Assembly (NCBI GenBank): GCA_964369425.1
Contig: CAYJGW010000004.1
Location: forward strand, 1-64,000
From: CAUPWF01 sp964369425
GTDB taxonomy: Bacteria; Bacillota; Clostridia; Lachnospirales; Lachnospiraceae
DNA length: 64,000 bases
Reading direction: 5' to 3'
Numbering within the stretch: the first letter of the stretch is position 1; each line of letters starts with the position of its first letter. The notes beneath the pieces were generated by a model. That model was not told the origin of the DNA. It was given only the letters and a program-made list of their open reading frames with translations, and did not search any database. Shown piece after piece: positions 8,877 to 16,648 of this stretch. A program made the translations under genes and the position numbers.

Positions 8877-9518
8877 ATGAAAAATCATGTTGTTATTACA
8901 ATTGGAAGAGAATTTGGAAGTGGTGGAAGAGAGATTGGAAGAGCGTTAGCATCTAAGCTAGGAGTGAAGCTCTATGATGAAGAAATGCTAGTAGAAGCTG
9001 CAAAAAGTAGTGGAATCAGTGAGGAACTTTTTAAAGCTCACGATGAGAAACCTACTCATAGCTTTTTGTATTCGTTAGTAATGGATACCTATGCAATGAA
9101 TTATTCGGCTAATTCTTATTCAGAAATGCCGATAAATCATAAGCTTTTTTTAGCTCAGTTTGATGCGATTAAGTCGATTGCTGAGAGAGAATCTTGCGTG
9201 TTAGTAGGTCGTTGTTCTGATTATGCATTAGAATCTTTGGATAATGTAACAAATGTCTATATTTATGCGGATTTAGATACTCGAATCAGAAGAATTGCGC
9301 GTATTTATGATTTGACGGATGCAAAAGCGAAAGAACTGATTCTTAAGAATGATAAAAAACGAGCATCTTACTACAATTATTATACCAATAAAAAATGGGG
9401 CGAGGCGCAAGGATATGATATATGTATTAACAGCGGAAAGCTCGGTATTGACGAAACGGCAAATATGATTTTAGATTATATTAACAGAGAATCCGGAGTT
9501 GACTCCCCTTCATTATAA
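8877..9518 (+). CDS. Cytidylate kinase-like family protein
   Basis: This is a 213-residue P-loop kinase of the cytidylate-kinase-like family common in clostridia. The nucleotide-binding loop is GREFGSGGREIGRALA (residues 9-24). A mid-protein GRCSDYAL and the lid-like arginine region TRIRRIARIYDL fit the family. It is not the canonical cmk, and its substrate is not known. An AAGGGAG site lies 9 bp before the ATG. A clear terminator follows, so it is likely a single-gene unit or the end of the upstream operon. Confidence 0.82.
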   Translation: MKNHVVITIGREFGSGGREIGRALASKLGVKLYDEEMLVEAAKSSGISEELFKAHDEKPTHSFLYSLVMDTYAMNYSANSYSEMPINHKLFLAQFDAIKSIAERESCVLVGRCSDYALESLDNVTNVYIYADLDTRIRRIARIYDLTDAKAKELILKNDKKRASYYNYYTNKKWGEAQGYDICINSGKLGIDETANMILDYINRESGVDSPSL

Positions 9519-9524
9519 AATTTT

Positions 9525-9561
9525 AAGAGATTGAAATTAAAGTATTTCAATCTCTTTTTTG
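9525..9561 (+). terminator. Rho-independent terminator after the kinase gene
   Basis: A 13-bp perfect stem (9525-9537 with 9544-9556), a 6-base loop and a run of T (9555-9560) follow the stop by 6 bp. Confidence 0.92.
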
Positions 9562-9577
9562 TAGGGAAAAATAACTA

Positions 9578-10633
9578 TTATCTTAGTTTTACGATATTTC
9601 CAGCAGATTTTCTTCGTTCGTCATCTATCGCAGCATAGTGTTTCTTAGTTGTATTAACATCTTTGTGTCCGAGTACATCTGCGACTAGATATATATCACC
9701 AGTTTCCTTATACAAGGCAGTGCCATAAGTACTTCTTAGTTTATGTGGTGTAATTTTCTTATTAGGAATAGCTGCCTTTGCGTATTTTTTTACCATATTT
9801 TCTACAGCTTGTACACCCATGCGTTTTTTTTGAGTAGATAAAAACAAAGCTTGTTCGTGTCCAATGCAAGGTATCACAGATTGTCGCTCGTTATAAAGAT
9901 ATGCTTTTAAAGCATGAGAAACTTCATCACCAAAATATACAATCATTTCATTTCCACCTTTTCGGGTGACCTTCATACCACCTGTTTTAAAATTAATATC
10001 ATGTATATCTAAACCAACGCACTCTGATACACGAATTCCAGTTCCAAGAAGTAAGGTAAGGATAGCTAAATCACGATTCTTTGTTTTTTCAAAGTAATTG
10101 AGGGCTTGTCCAGTTAATGAATTAGAGCAATTTTCCACATAATCAAGTAATTCTGTAATTTCATCTGATTCTAAACGTATAATAGCTTTTTCATGCAATT
10201 TGGGCATATCAATCAGCGTTGTTGGATCTGACTCTATATATTGATGCTTGTGGTAGTATTTAAAGAAAGTACGAAGGGAAGATAATTTTCTTGATTGACC
10301 TTTTTCCATATTTGTGACTGTTTTATCGCCATTTTTATATACTTTCAAATATTCCTGATATTCTTCAATATCTACAGGTTCTAGTTTCGTCAAATCCTTT
10401 AGTTGAAAAGTGGATATTTCATAATTCTTATAAGTAGGATTATTTTCAATCAAAAATTGAAAGAACACACGTAAGTCATAGGCATATGAAATGCGAGTCT
10501 TTGATGAAGTTCTAGGTTCAATTGCTCGAAAAAAATCTTTTGTAAATGTTGGTAGTGTTGTTATAAGTTCCCGTAACTTTAATGTATGTTTTATATTTAA
10601 TTCTTCTTGATAAGTTGTAATATGTTTGTTCAT
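9578..10633 (-). CDS. Tyrosine recombinase/integrase (XerC/D-like)
   Basis: This is a 351-residue tyrosine recombinase. The N-terminal SAM-like core-binding domain (residues about 25-135) includes SYAYDLRVFFQFL. The catalytic domain follows, with Arg in GTGIRVSECVGL, HKLRSTYGTALY, and LGHKDVNTTKKHYAAI providing the His and nucleophilic Tyr, so it looks active. The start is the ATG after AGAGGT; the frame stays open 27 codons further upstream, but those codons run through a tRNA-like fragment and are probably not coding. It may be an integrase left from an element at a tRNA-Leu site, or a resident Xer-like enzyme. Confidence 0.88.
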   Translation of the reverse strand: MNKHITTYQEELNIKHTLKLRELITTLPTFTKDFFRAIEPRTSSKTRISYAYDLRVFFQFLIENNPTYKNYEISTFQLKDLTKLEPVDIEEYQEYLKVYKNGDKTVTNMEKGQSRKLSSLRTFFKYYHKHQYIESDPTTLIDMPKLHEKAIIRLESDEITELLDYVENCSNSLTGQALNYFEKTKNRDLAILTLLLGTGIRVSECVGLDIHDINFKTGGMKVTRKGGNEMIVYFGDEVSHALKAYLYNERQSVIPCIGHEQALFLSTQKKRMGVQAVENMVKKYAKAAIPNKKITPHKLRSTYGTALYKETGDIYLVADVLGHKDVNTTKKHYAAIDDERRKSAGNIVKLR

Positions 10634-10659
10634 TGGAATACCTCTATAATAATGTTCAG

Positions 10660-10690
10660 TGCAGGAGATGGGACTTGAACCCACACGCTT
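10660..10690 (-). repeat. tRNA-Leu-like 3' fragment, candidate attachment site
   Basis: Read on the minus strand, this stretch forms a tRNA T-arm (GTGGG-TTCAAGT-CCCAT, 10684-10668), the 3' acceptor half CTCCTGC (10667-10661) and the discriminator A at 10660. CCA does not follow. The acceptor sequence and the TTCAAGT loop resemble tRNA-Leu. No matching 5' acceptor GCAGGAG, D-arm or anticodon arm is found upstream, so this is not a tRNA gene. It ends 26 bp before the recombinase start, the usual setting of an att core. Confidence 0.72.
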
Positions 10691-10832
10691 GTAGTTAGCC
10701 ATTTTTAGTGGCATTTACGTTGCTATGTACATAATAACACAAGTCTTTCTTTAAGTCCATATATCTATTGGAAAAATTATGATTTGTCGTATAGATGTAT
10801 CCATAGATAAATGCTATCATAGCTCTTAATTA

Positions 10833-10868
10833 TTATAAAAGGCAGTTGCTCTTTCGAACACCCTGCCT
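10833..10868 (-). terminator. Terminator of the SOS-controlled LysM gene
   Basis: On the minus strand AGGCAG pairs with CTGCCT, with an inner TGTTC/GAGCA stem and GAAA loop. TTTTAT follows. It lies 58 bp after the LysM gene stop. Confidence 0.75.
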
Positions 10869-10925
10869 ACAATTATTACTTATTATTCAATTACAACACT
10901 CTATAATCCTTTGTGATTGGCACCA

Positions 10926-11294
10926 TTATAATCTGAATTCAGTATCAGTATATGCGATAACTAATTCATCATTCGCATAAATCTTATCATCAGACATATT
11001 ATTAAGTAACATCAGTTCCTCAACAAATTCTTGAGTGCTCATTTTATCATCGTATTGGTATTCCTCTGCGATTGACCAGAGACAATCGCCCTTTGATACG
11101 TCAATCATCTTATAATACTTAAATTCAACTGGGGTGTGTTCTCTGGAATCTGTAGCTGCAGAAAAAACACTAGTAAAAATAATTCCTAGCAATAATATGC
11201 TTACGGAACAAATAATACCTATAATTAGCTTATTCTTACGAACTCGTCGCTTTCTTACCTCTTTTAACTCTTCACGCATCAATTCTCTTTCCAT
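10926..11294 (-). CDS. LysM-domain, YneA-like SOS protein
   Basis: This 122-residue protein has a basic cytoplasmic N-terminus, one membrane helix (about 24-46, NKLIIGIICSVSILLLGIIF) and a C-terminal LysM domain (about 65-118, IDVSKGDCLWSIAEEYQYDD...NDELVIAY). The layout matches YneA, the SOS-induced division inhibitor of Firmicutes that binds peptidoglycan outside the cell. The SOS link is supported by LexA-type boxes in its promoter. In B. subtilis yneA lies divergently next to lexA; here about 4 kb including an insertion element and a chemoreceptor lies between them. Function is inferred from architecture and control. Confidence 0.85.
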   Translation of the reverse strand: MERELMREELKEVRKRRVRKNKLIIGIICSVSILLLGIIFTSVFSAATDSREHTPVEFKYYKMIDVSKGDCLWSIAEEYQYDDKMSTQEFVEELMLLNNMSDDKIYANDELVIAYTDTEFRL

Positions 11295-11320
11295 TGAACT
11301 CTCCCCTTATCAATTATTTG

Positions 11321-11393
11321 CAGAACATTCGTTCTGTTTGTATCATAACACCAGAACAAATGTTTGTCAATAAGAAAATCGAACATATTTTCG
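11321..11393 (-). promoter_or_regulatory. SOS promoter with three LexA-box-like sites
   Basis: On the minus strand, TTGACA (11365-11370) and TATGAT (11342-11347) are 17 bp apart, pointing at the LysM gene. A perfect Gram-positive LexA box, GAAC-ATTC-GTTC within a 16-bp palindrome, lies at 11321-11336 just after the -10. A one-mismatch box, GAAC-AAAT-GTTT, fills the spacer at 11354-11365. A third one-mismatch box, GAAC-ATAT-TTTC, lies at 11381-11392 upstream of the -35. This is strong repression geometry. Confidence 0.88.
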
Positions 11394-11411
11394 AATTAAT
11401 ATATTTACTTT

Positions 11412-11784
11412 AAAGAAATAGGGTTGTTTCATGAAGCTTAATTGAATATTACGGTTTATCCAGAATGGGTTCAAGAGCATCGAACAAAGGGAACTACAGT
11501 TAAAAAGGTAGGAAATACTTACTATCTTTACAAAAGAACTTCGAAACGTGTTCCAGGCAAAAAATATCCACAGCCAGTAGACACGTATATCGGAATTATT
11601 ACTCCTGATGGAGTTGTAGAAAAGAAAAAAACACTAATCTCAACTACAGATATAGTGGTGAAGGAGTATGGATTTTCAAGAGCAATACAAGAGTTGTGAG
11701 AAACAAGTATAGAAACTTCCAATAACAGTCAGCATGAGCATGTGTACAAAAATTTAAGACTTCGTGAAACAACCCTATTAAAGA
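11412..11784. mobile_element. Small insertion element (MITE-like) with TSD
   Basis: Terminal inverted repeats at 11417-11436 and 11760-11779 match at 19 of 20 positions (outer ends AATAGGGTTGTTTCA). They are flanked by a direct repeat AAAGA at 11412-11416 and 11780-11784, as expected of a target-site duplication. The 363-bp body holds only an 85-codon frame that looks like the start of a transposase. It is therefore probably a non-autonomous deletion derivative of an IS. I cannot assign its family from sequence alone. Confidence 0.85.
11442..11699 (+). CDS. Transposase N-terminal-like fragment inside the insertion element
   Basis: This 85-residue frame begins at a TTG just inside the left inverted repeat and has no good ribosome-binding site. 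The product is basic (VKKVGNTYYLYKRTSKRVPGKKYPQPVDTYIGIITPDG) and recalls the N-terminal part of some IS transposases. No catalytic DDE region follows; after the stop only about 60 bp remain before the right repeat. It is best read as the remnant of a transposase gene whose middle and end were deleted. Whether it is translated is unknown. Confidence 0.55.
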   Translation: MNITVYPEWVQEHRTKGTTVKKVGNTYYLYKRTSKRVPGKKYPQPVDTYIGIITPDGVVEKKKTLISTTDIVVKEYGFSRAIQEL

Positions 11785-11795
11785 AAGCTTATCTA

Positions 11796-11824
11796 TTGAA
11801 AAAAATAGTGTTCTATGATATTCT
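11796..11824 (+). promoter_or_regulatory. Possible promoter of the chemoreceptor gene
   Basis: TTGAAA (11796-11801) and TATTCT (11819-11824) are 17 bp apart and lie 12 bp beyond the right end of the insertion element. The -10 matches at four of six positions. Confidence 0.4.
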
Positions 11825-11896
11825 AAATTCATGTGTATCAAATCGATGAATTACTATTCTAATTATGATTTGTTACAGAAATGGAGGCTTTTACAA

Positions 11897-13588
11897 ATGA
11901 TAAGGAAATACAAAAACTGGGAAAAAAATGCCAATTTAACTGTAAAGTTTATGCCGGTGCAGATTACTGTATCGATTGTTGTACTTATTTTGATGCTCTC
12001 GTCTCTCGCTGCAATTTCACTCGTTAATTCGAGTTATACTAATATCTTAGAAAATAATGTAGAGAATGAGCTTGATGTTTATGAGATGATTGAAAACATG
12101 TACTTGTGCCGTGTTCTAGGTCGCGATATCTTATTACAAGAAGATGCGGAAGCTCGTATGGAGCTTTATGACAGATATATTGATGCATTTGAATCTTTAG
12201 ACACAAAGATGAATGCTTATCACAGCAAATTAAGTGGACAAGAAGCCACTGATTTTGCCACAATTATCTCTTGGAAAGACCAATATGCAGAGGCTATGAT
12301 TTTATCTGCGGATCTTAAAAATCAAGGAGGACAAGATGTTGAGGCTTTGGCGGCACTTCGAAGTGTGACACCTGTTGCAAATGACTTCTTTGGAAGTATG
12401 GAAACTCTTTTAGAGCAAGAAACACTGAAAGTTGAAGATGCTGTTTCTGAAAAAGATGCGCTTGTATCCTCTACAATAATATTTAATTTAATATTTGCAC
12501 TGACTATCATCATTTTGATTTTCTTTATGATTCGAAGAGTTGTAAAGACTCTTGGTAGTAAACTTTCAATTGTTGCAGATACCGTTTCTCATATTGCAGA
12601 TACAGGTGATATGGAAGTTGAAATTCCAGAAGAATATTTGACATGTGATGAAATAGGAACTGTTTTCTCATCTACAAAAAAACTACAAGATAGACTCAAT
12701 GATTATACAACTGTTGTTTCACAGATGGCTAGCAAGAATTATACAGCTACTATTACACCACTATCACATAAAGATAAACTTGCATTGAGCATTACAGATG
12801 TACTGAGTGCTACGAGTGATGTTGTGCACCAATTGAAATTTGCCTCAGACGAAGTACATTCTGGTGCAAATCACATGCGTGGTTTTTCCAGTGAGCTTAC
12901 TTCAGGTGCTGAAATGCAAACAGCAGCTTTAAATTCCCTATCTAGTGCTGTTGATTCAATTGCAAATAATGTTAGCAGCAGCAAAAGTATTGTAACTGAA
13001 ACTAGCCAAATAGTTTTCGAAACGGGCACTATGTTAGAGGATGGTCAACAACAAATTGACTCTCTGCTTAAAGAGATGCAAACTACGAAAACTTTATCGG
13101 ATAAGATACAAGTGATTGTAAAAACAATTGATGGAATTGCATTCCAAACTAATATCTTAGCACTGAATGCCGCTGTAGAGGCAGCTCGAGCAGGTGCTTC
13201 AGGTAGTGGTTTTGCAGTAGTTGCAAATGAAGTGAGAACATTGGCTGAAAGCAGTGCAAAAGCTGCCCAAGATACCTCAAATCTTATCGAAACTGTAAGA
13301 GCTTCTATTGTAAGCAGTTTACAAAAGGCTGAAACAGCAACTAATACTGTTCTAAGAGTTGCTGAAAACTCAAGAAATTTCACTACTATGATGGAAAATG
13401 TTGTTGCTTCAGCAGATGAACAATTTGAAATGATTTCTAAAGTTTCAGAAGAGCTCGATAACATCACAACTATAGTAGATGGAAATACCAATGTTTCAAA
13501 TCAGGGGGATATGTTAAGTAATCAACTTTCCTCACAAGCGACAGACCTACAACACTCCCTTAATCAGTTCAGACTACCTACAGTTTAG
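11897..13588 (+). CDS. Methyl-accepting chemotaxis protein
   Basis: This 563-residue transmembrane chemoreceptor signals to CheA/CheW. There is one helix at about residues 18-42 and a second at about 190-212. Between them is an extracellular helical region of about 145 residues, the size of a four-helix-bundle sensor. A HAMP segment (about 213-270) and the cytoplasmic signalling domain follow. The signalling tip is IDGIAFQTNILALNAAVEAARAG, followed by FAVVANEVRTLAESSAKAA. The start is the ATG after TGGAGG (11882-11887); an upstream in-frame start at 11831 lacks a site. No other chemotaxis gene is nearby, and its ligand is unknown. Confidence 0.93.
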   Translation: MIRKYKNWEKNANLTVKFMPVQITVSIVVLILMLSSLAAISLVNSSYTNILENNVENELDVYEMIENMYLCRVLGRDILLQEDAEARMELYDRYIDAFESLDTKMNAYHSKLSGQEATDFATIISWKDQYAEAMILSADLKNQGGQDVEALAALRSVTPVANDFFGSMETLLEQETLKVEDAVSEKDALVSSTIIFNLIFALTIIILIFFMIRRVVKTLGSKLSIVADTVSHIADTGDMEVEIPEEYLTCDEIGTVFSSTKKLQDRLNDYTTVVSQMASKNYTATITPLSHKDKLALSITDVLSATSDVVHQLKFASDEVHSGANHMRGFSSELTSGAEMQTAALNSLSSAVDSIANNVSSSKSIVTETSQIVFETGTMLEDGQQQIDSLLKEMQTTKTLSDKIQVIVKTIDGIAFQTNILALNAAVEAARAGASGSGFAVVANEVRTLAESSAKAAQDTSNLIETVRASIVSSLQKAETATNTVLRVAENSRNFTTMMENVVASADEQFEMISKVSEELDNITTIVDGNTNVSNQGDMLSNQLSSQATDLQHSLNQFRLPTV

Positions 13589-13591
13589 AAC

Positions 13592-13664
13592 ATATCCGAT
13601 AAGCTCAAGTTTAGTTAATAACAGATTTTACACTCTCTGCTATTGCTTGAGCCTTATCGGATAT
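13592..13664. terminator. Long inverted repeat between convergent mcp and yqeB
   Basis: Arms 13592-13609 and 13646-13664 are complementary over 18 bp with one bulged base, and TTTTGTT follows on the plus strand. It can terminate the chemoreceptor transcript. The right arm lies inside the last codons of yqeB on the opposite strand. Confidence 0.65.
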
Positions 13665-14405
13665 TTTGTTACATAAATCACGCTGAGCTATTCTCGGGTC
13701 AACATCTGCTATTTTCATTCCTTTCTTCACAGTATGTCCATCTCTGATAAATCCTCTAATAAAGCCGTCAATCGAAGTGGTTATTGGAATAACCTTGTTG
13801 ACAGAATGAATGTACCCTAAGACATCCCCTTTGCATACACAGTTCCCTATCTCCTTTTCGTGTATAACCGTTCCAGCTATTAAAGCATGTATGACTCTCT
13901 CTTTGTCATATCCACTTATTATTCCTGGAATTCCTGTATTTGGTAAAGCCCGTCCTCTTTTAATTATTTTTCCAAGTGTTTTCCCACGCATAGTTTCTAT
14001 TACTATATCAACATCTACACCAGCTTCAAATCCTGGACCTAAAGCAATGGTTAATGGTGCTAGCTTTTTCGATGTCCCTAAATTACGCTTTGCCATAATT
14101 GCATCAATTACGACTGCTGGCTTTAGTATTTGGATGCTTTCGCCGAATGGATCTACCATAATTGGAATTTCACCATTTACTAGCACTTTTGACATTTCAT
14201 TAATACTATTTATTTTTTTAGCCGTTACACCCGAAACTTCCATCCTTCCTTCATATATCGCTTCACTAAAAGCTACGTTTCTTCGTATAGAGGTAGGAAT
14301 CGGACTTTCCAATATAAGTATGTTCTTTTTTTCTTTATATAGTCGATGTATTACTCCTGAAGCGAGATCACCACCACCACGTACTATAATTAAATTCTTT
14401 ATCAT
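13611..14405 (-). CDS. yqeB: YqeB, selenium-dependent molybdenum hydroxylase system protein
   Basis: YqeB (EF2563 family) co-occurs with SelD and selenium-dependent molybdenum hydroxylases and is thought to help insert or mature the selenium-containing cofactor. The 264-residue product begins with the nucleotide-fold-like IIVRGGGDLASGVIHRL. It contains FGESIQILKPAVVIDAIMAKRN and ALGPGFEAGVDVDIVIETMRG, typical of the family. The ATG start overlaps the yqeC stop region by one base, so the two are a tight pair. The hydroxylase itself is probably the xdh operon at 17.2-20.8 kb. Confidence 0.9.
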   Translation of the reverse strand: MIKNLIIVRGGGDLASGVIHRLYKEKKNILILESPIPTSIRRNVAFSEAIYEGRMEVSGVTAKKINSINEMSKVLVNGEIPIMVDPFGESIQILKPAVVIDAIMAKRNLGTSKKLAPLTIALGPGFEAGVDVDIVIETMRGKTLGKIIKRGRALPNTGIPGIISGYDKERVIHALIAGTVIHEKEIGNCVCKGDVLGYIHSVNKVIPITTSIDGFIRGFIRDGHTVKKGMKIADVDPRIAQRDLCNKISDKAQAIAESVKSVIN

Positions 14406-15163
14406 TACAACTCTCCTATTCTTTCCTTAAAAGAAGTCAAATACGCATTTTTGGCATCCATTTCATACAATATTTTAAGTACTTCTAATCCTTCTATTTT
14501 TCGTTTATTGTTATCGCATTTATTTAATACGATATGAAACTCTCTATTTTGGACATTCTTCATGATACCAAATTTTGATAGTAGTATTTGAGCTAGCGTA
14601 ATCGGTGTTATATGTGTAGTTTTTTTTAATTGCTGAGTATTTACAAGATACTCCTTACGAAAGCAGACTTCTTTCACAGGTTTATATAGTGCATCAAGAC
14701 CACATACACCTATAATAATGTTAGACTCTTTAAAAATCACAGGTTCTTGTAGGTTAGGCACTTTACATGGATAACCTTTTGCACCATCAGCTTCTATAAG
14801 AATCATATCAGCGTTTTCTAGACACTCCTTATAAAGTGAGGAATCTGGAGAAGTTAATTTACCATTTAGTGTAGGTGTACCAATTATTGCGTAGTTTCCA
14901 CATGCCCAATTATATTCTACTTCTTTATAGTTTTTGGAATAGAGTCTATTGGTCGGATGCCAAATATGAGTACTAGTGGTTACTAGTACTTTTTTTTTAT
15001 GATTCGCATGATGTGTTGCTAAAGCAGTCATCAAGGTAGACTTCCCTCCAGCTCCAACTAAAGATACAATGGGTTTTTCAAAATTATTAAAAGAAAAAAC
15101 TTGTTCGAAATTTAGAGGGAGTAATGAATTTTTAGTAGGGTTAAATTGATAAATAGGATACAT
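14405..15163 (-). CDS. yqeC: YqeC, putative selenium cofactor biosynthesis protein
   Basis: This 252-residue P-loop protein is of the YqeC family, found with YqeB in organisms with selenium-type molybdenum hydroxylases. The Walker A loop is SLVGAGGKSTLM (residues 34-45), followed by VTTSTHIWHPTNR and ILIEADGAKGYPCKVP. It forms a two-gene operon with yqeB, driven by a promoter in the gap shared with divergent lexA. The biochemical step is not established. Confidence 0.88.
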   Translation of the reverse strand: MYPIYQFNPTKNSLLPLNFEQVFSFNNFEKPIVSLVGAGGKSTLMTALATHHANHKKKVLVTTSTHIWHPTNRLYSKNYKEVEYNWACGNYAIIGTPTLNGKLTSPDSSLYKECLENADMILIEADGAKGYPCKVPNLQEPVIFKESNIIIGVCGLDALYKPVKEVCFRKEYLVNTQQLKKTTHITPITLAQILLSKFGIMKNVQNREFHIVLNKCDNNKRKIEGLEVLKILYEMDAKNAYLTSFKERIGEL

Positions 15164-15226
15164 TTTTTAGTCCTTTTCTTGTGGTTTGAATTGTGAAAGT
15201 TATCATTTATAAACGCTATTACATAC

Positions 15227-15256
15227 ACTATAGTGCAATTTACGGCGCTATGTCAA
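15227..15256 (-). promoter_or_regulatory. Promoter of yqeC-yqeB
   Basis: On the minus strand TTGACA (15251-15256) and TATAGT (15227-15232) are 18 bp apart. The inferred 5' leader is about 57 nt, too short for a large riboswitch. Confidence 0.6.
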
Positions 15257-15300
15257 GTGGAGTAATTTGAACCTCTAGTTGCCGATTTCGTTTCAGTACA

Positions 15301-15340
15301 CAAACATTTGTTTGCTTTTTTCCTTTTCTTGTGATATTAT
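15301..15340 (+). promoter_or_regulatory. lexA promoter with autoregulatory LexA box
   Basis: The 14-bp palindrome CAAACATTTGTTTG (15301-15314) resembles the Gram-positive box CGAAC-N4-GTTCG with one change in each half. It overlaps a weak -35 (TTGCTT, 15312-15317) spaced 17 bp from TATTAT (15335-15340). This fits LexA repressing its own gene. Confidence 0.75.
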
Positions 15341-15371
15341 AAACCTAAGAAGGAAAAGATGGAGGAACAAT

Positions 15372-15986
15372 ATGAGTCAAGGTAAAATCACCAAAAAGCA
15401 ATCTGAGATATTAGAATACATAAAAGAACAGATCTTAGCAAAGGGGTATCCACCTGCTGTTCGTGAGATTTGTGAGGCAGTTACACTGAAGTCCACTTCA
15501 TCTGTTCACTCACATTTAGAGACCTTAGAAAAGAATGGATATATTCGAAGAGACCCTACAAAACCACGTGCAATTGAGATTATCGATGATACCTTCAATC
15601 TTACACGACGAGAGATGGTGCAAGTACCTATTATAGGAAGCGTTGCAGCTGGGGAGCCCTTACTTGCACAACAGCATATAGAGAACTACTTTCCTATCCC
15701 TACAGAGTATTTGGGTAACAAAGAGACTTTCATGCTAAAAGTAAAAGGCGATAGTATGATTAATGTCGGTGTATTTGACCAGGATATGGTTTTAGTTGAA
15801 AAGTCAGAAGTTGCTTCTAATGGGGATATGGTAGTTGCATTAGTTGAAGATGGTGCAACGGTTAAAACTTTTTATAAAGAAAAGGATCACTATAGATTAC
15901 AACCTGAAAATGATGATTTAGAACCAATTATTGTAAAGGATGTAACTATTCTTGGTCTTGTAAAAGGTGTCTTTAGGTTTATATAG
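15372..15986 (+). CDS. lexA: LexA repressor
   Basis: LexA represses SOS genes and self-cleaves when RecA is activated. The 204-residue product starts at the ATG 6 bp after GGAGG (15361-15365). The N-terminal winged helix (residues 1-70) includes YPPAVREICEAV and STSSVHSHLETLEKNGYI. The cleavage site Ala-Gly is in GSVAAGEPLLA (about residue 89). The catalytic serine is in VKGDSMIN and the lysine in DGATVKTFYKE. A LexA-like box lies in its own promoter and three occur before the LysM gene. Confidence 0.97.
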   Translation: MSQGKITKKQSEILEYIKEQILAKGYPPAVREICEAVTLKSTSSVHSHLETLEKNGYIRRDPTKPRAIEIIDDTFNLTRREMVQVPIIGSVAAGEPLLAQQHIENYFPIPTEYLGNKETFMLKVKGDSMINVGVFDQDMVLVEKSEVASNGDMVVALVEDGATVKTFYKEKDHYRLQPENDDLEPIIVKDVTILGLVKGVFRFI

Positions 15987-16003
15987 TTAGTGATAAGGTT
16001 AGT

Positions 16004-16053
16004 AAAAAGAAGAGCTAGGATGTAATACTTCTATATCCACTGCTCTTCTTTTT
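16004..16053. terminator. Bidirectional terminator between lexA and xpt
   Basis: A 12-bp perfect stem (16004-16015 with 16042-16053) ends in T on the plus strand and, because of the A-rich left arm, in T on the minus strand as well. It separates convergent lexA and xpt. Confidence 0.85.
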
Positions 16054-16059
16054 CTAATC

Positions 16060-16635
16060 TTAGCGAAATACAATTTCTCCAGTTTCATGATCCATACTCT
16101 CTATAATTGCCAAAGACTCTAATCGGTACCCCTTCTCCCTTAATAGTTTTCCGCCTTGTTGATTTCCTTTTTCGATAACAGCACTAATTGCTACAACTTT
16201 AGCATGTGCAGCTTCTACAATCTGACAAAGACCAAGGGCTGCATAGCCATTTGCAAGAAAATCATCTATAATTAGGATGTTTTCGTCAGGTGAGATGAAT
16301 TTACTTGCAACAATTACTTCATAAGTTTTCTTTTTTGTAAATGATTCTACTGAAGCACAAAGCATTGTTCCATCTAAGTTAATCGATTGTGCTTTTTTTC
16401 CGAAGACAACTGGCACATCAAAGTATTGAGCAATAATAGCTGCAATTCCAATTCCAGACGCCTCAATAGTCAGGATTTTGTCTACTTTTGTATTCTTCAT
16501 CCTTTCCTTAAGTTCTTTTCCCATTTCATTGATTAGTTTGATATCCAATTGATGATTTAAAAAATTGTCAACCTTTAGTACATTTCCTGGTTTTACTACT
16601 CCATCTTTTCTAATACGTTCTTTTAAAATTTCCAC
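16060..16635 (-). CDS. xpt: Xanthine phosphoribosyltransferase
   Basis: Xpt converts xanthine and PRPP to XMP. The 191-residue product matches the family in length. The PRPP-binding motif is ILIIDDFLANGYAALG (about 124-139), and the N-terminus has FLNHQLDIKLINEMG. The start is a GTG, 8 bp after AAAGGAG. It is the last gene of the purine operon, so xanthine taken up by the permease can be either salvaged here or oxidised by the dehydrogenase. No purine riboswitch is visible before it. Confidence 0.95.
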   Translation of the reverse strand: MEILKERIRKDGVVKPGNVLKVDNFLNHQLDIKLINEMGKELKERMKNTKVDKILTIEASGIGIAAIIAQYFDVPVVFGKKAQSINLDGTMLCASVESFTKKKTYEVIVASKFISPDENILIIDDFLANGYAALGLCQIVEAAHAKVVAISAVIEKGNQQGGKLLREKGYRLESLAIIESMDHETGEIVFR

Positions 16636-16648
16636 TACTAAGACTCCT

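Noticed and set aside
10660..10760. Functional tRNA-Leu gene
   Set aside because: Only the T-arm and 3' acceptor half exist; no D-arm, anticodon arm or 5' acceptor is found in the next 100 bases.
13045..13491. 148-codon minus-strand ORF inside the chemoreceptor gene
   Set aside because: It is antisense to the conserved signalling domain, has no ribosome site and Ser/Ala-rich low-complexity content; a coding shadow.
13810..14430. 206-codon plus-strand ORF opposite yqeB
   Set aside because: Antisense to a clearly conserved gene, with no recognisable domain or start signal.
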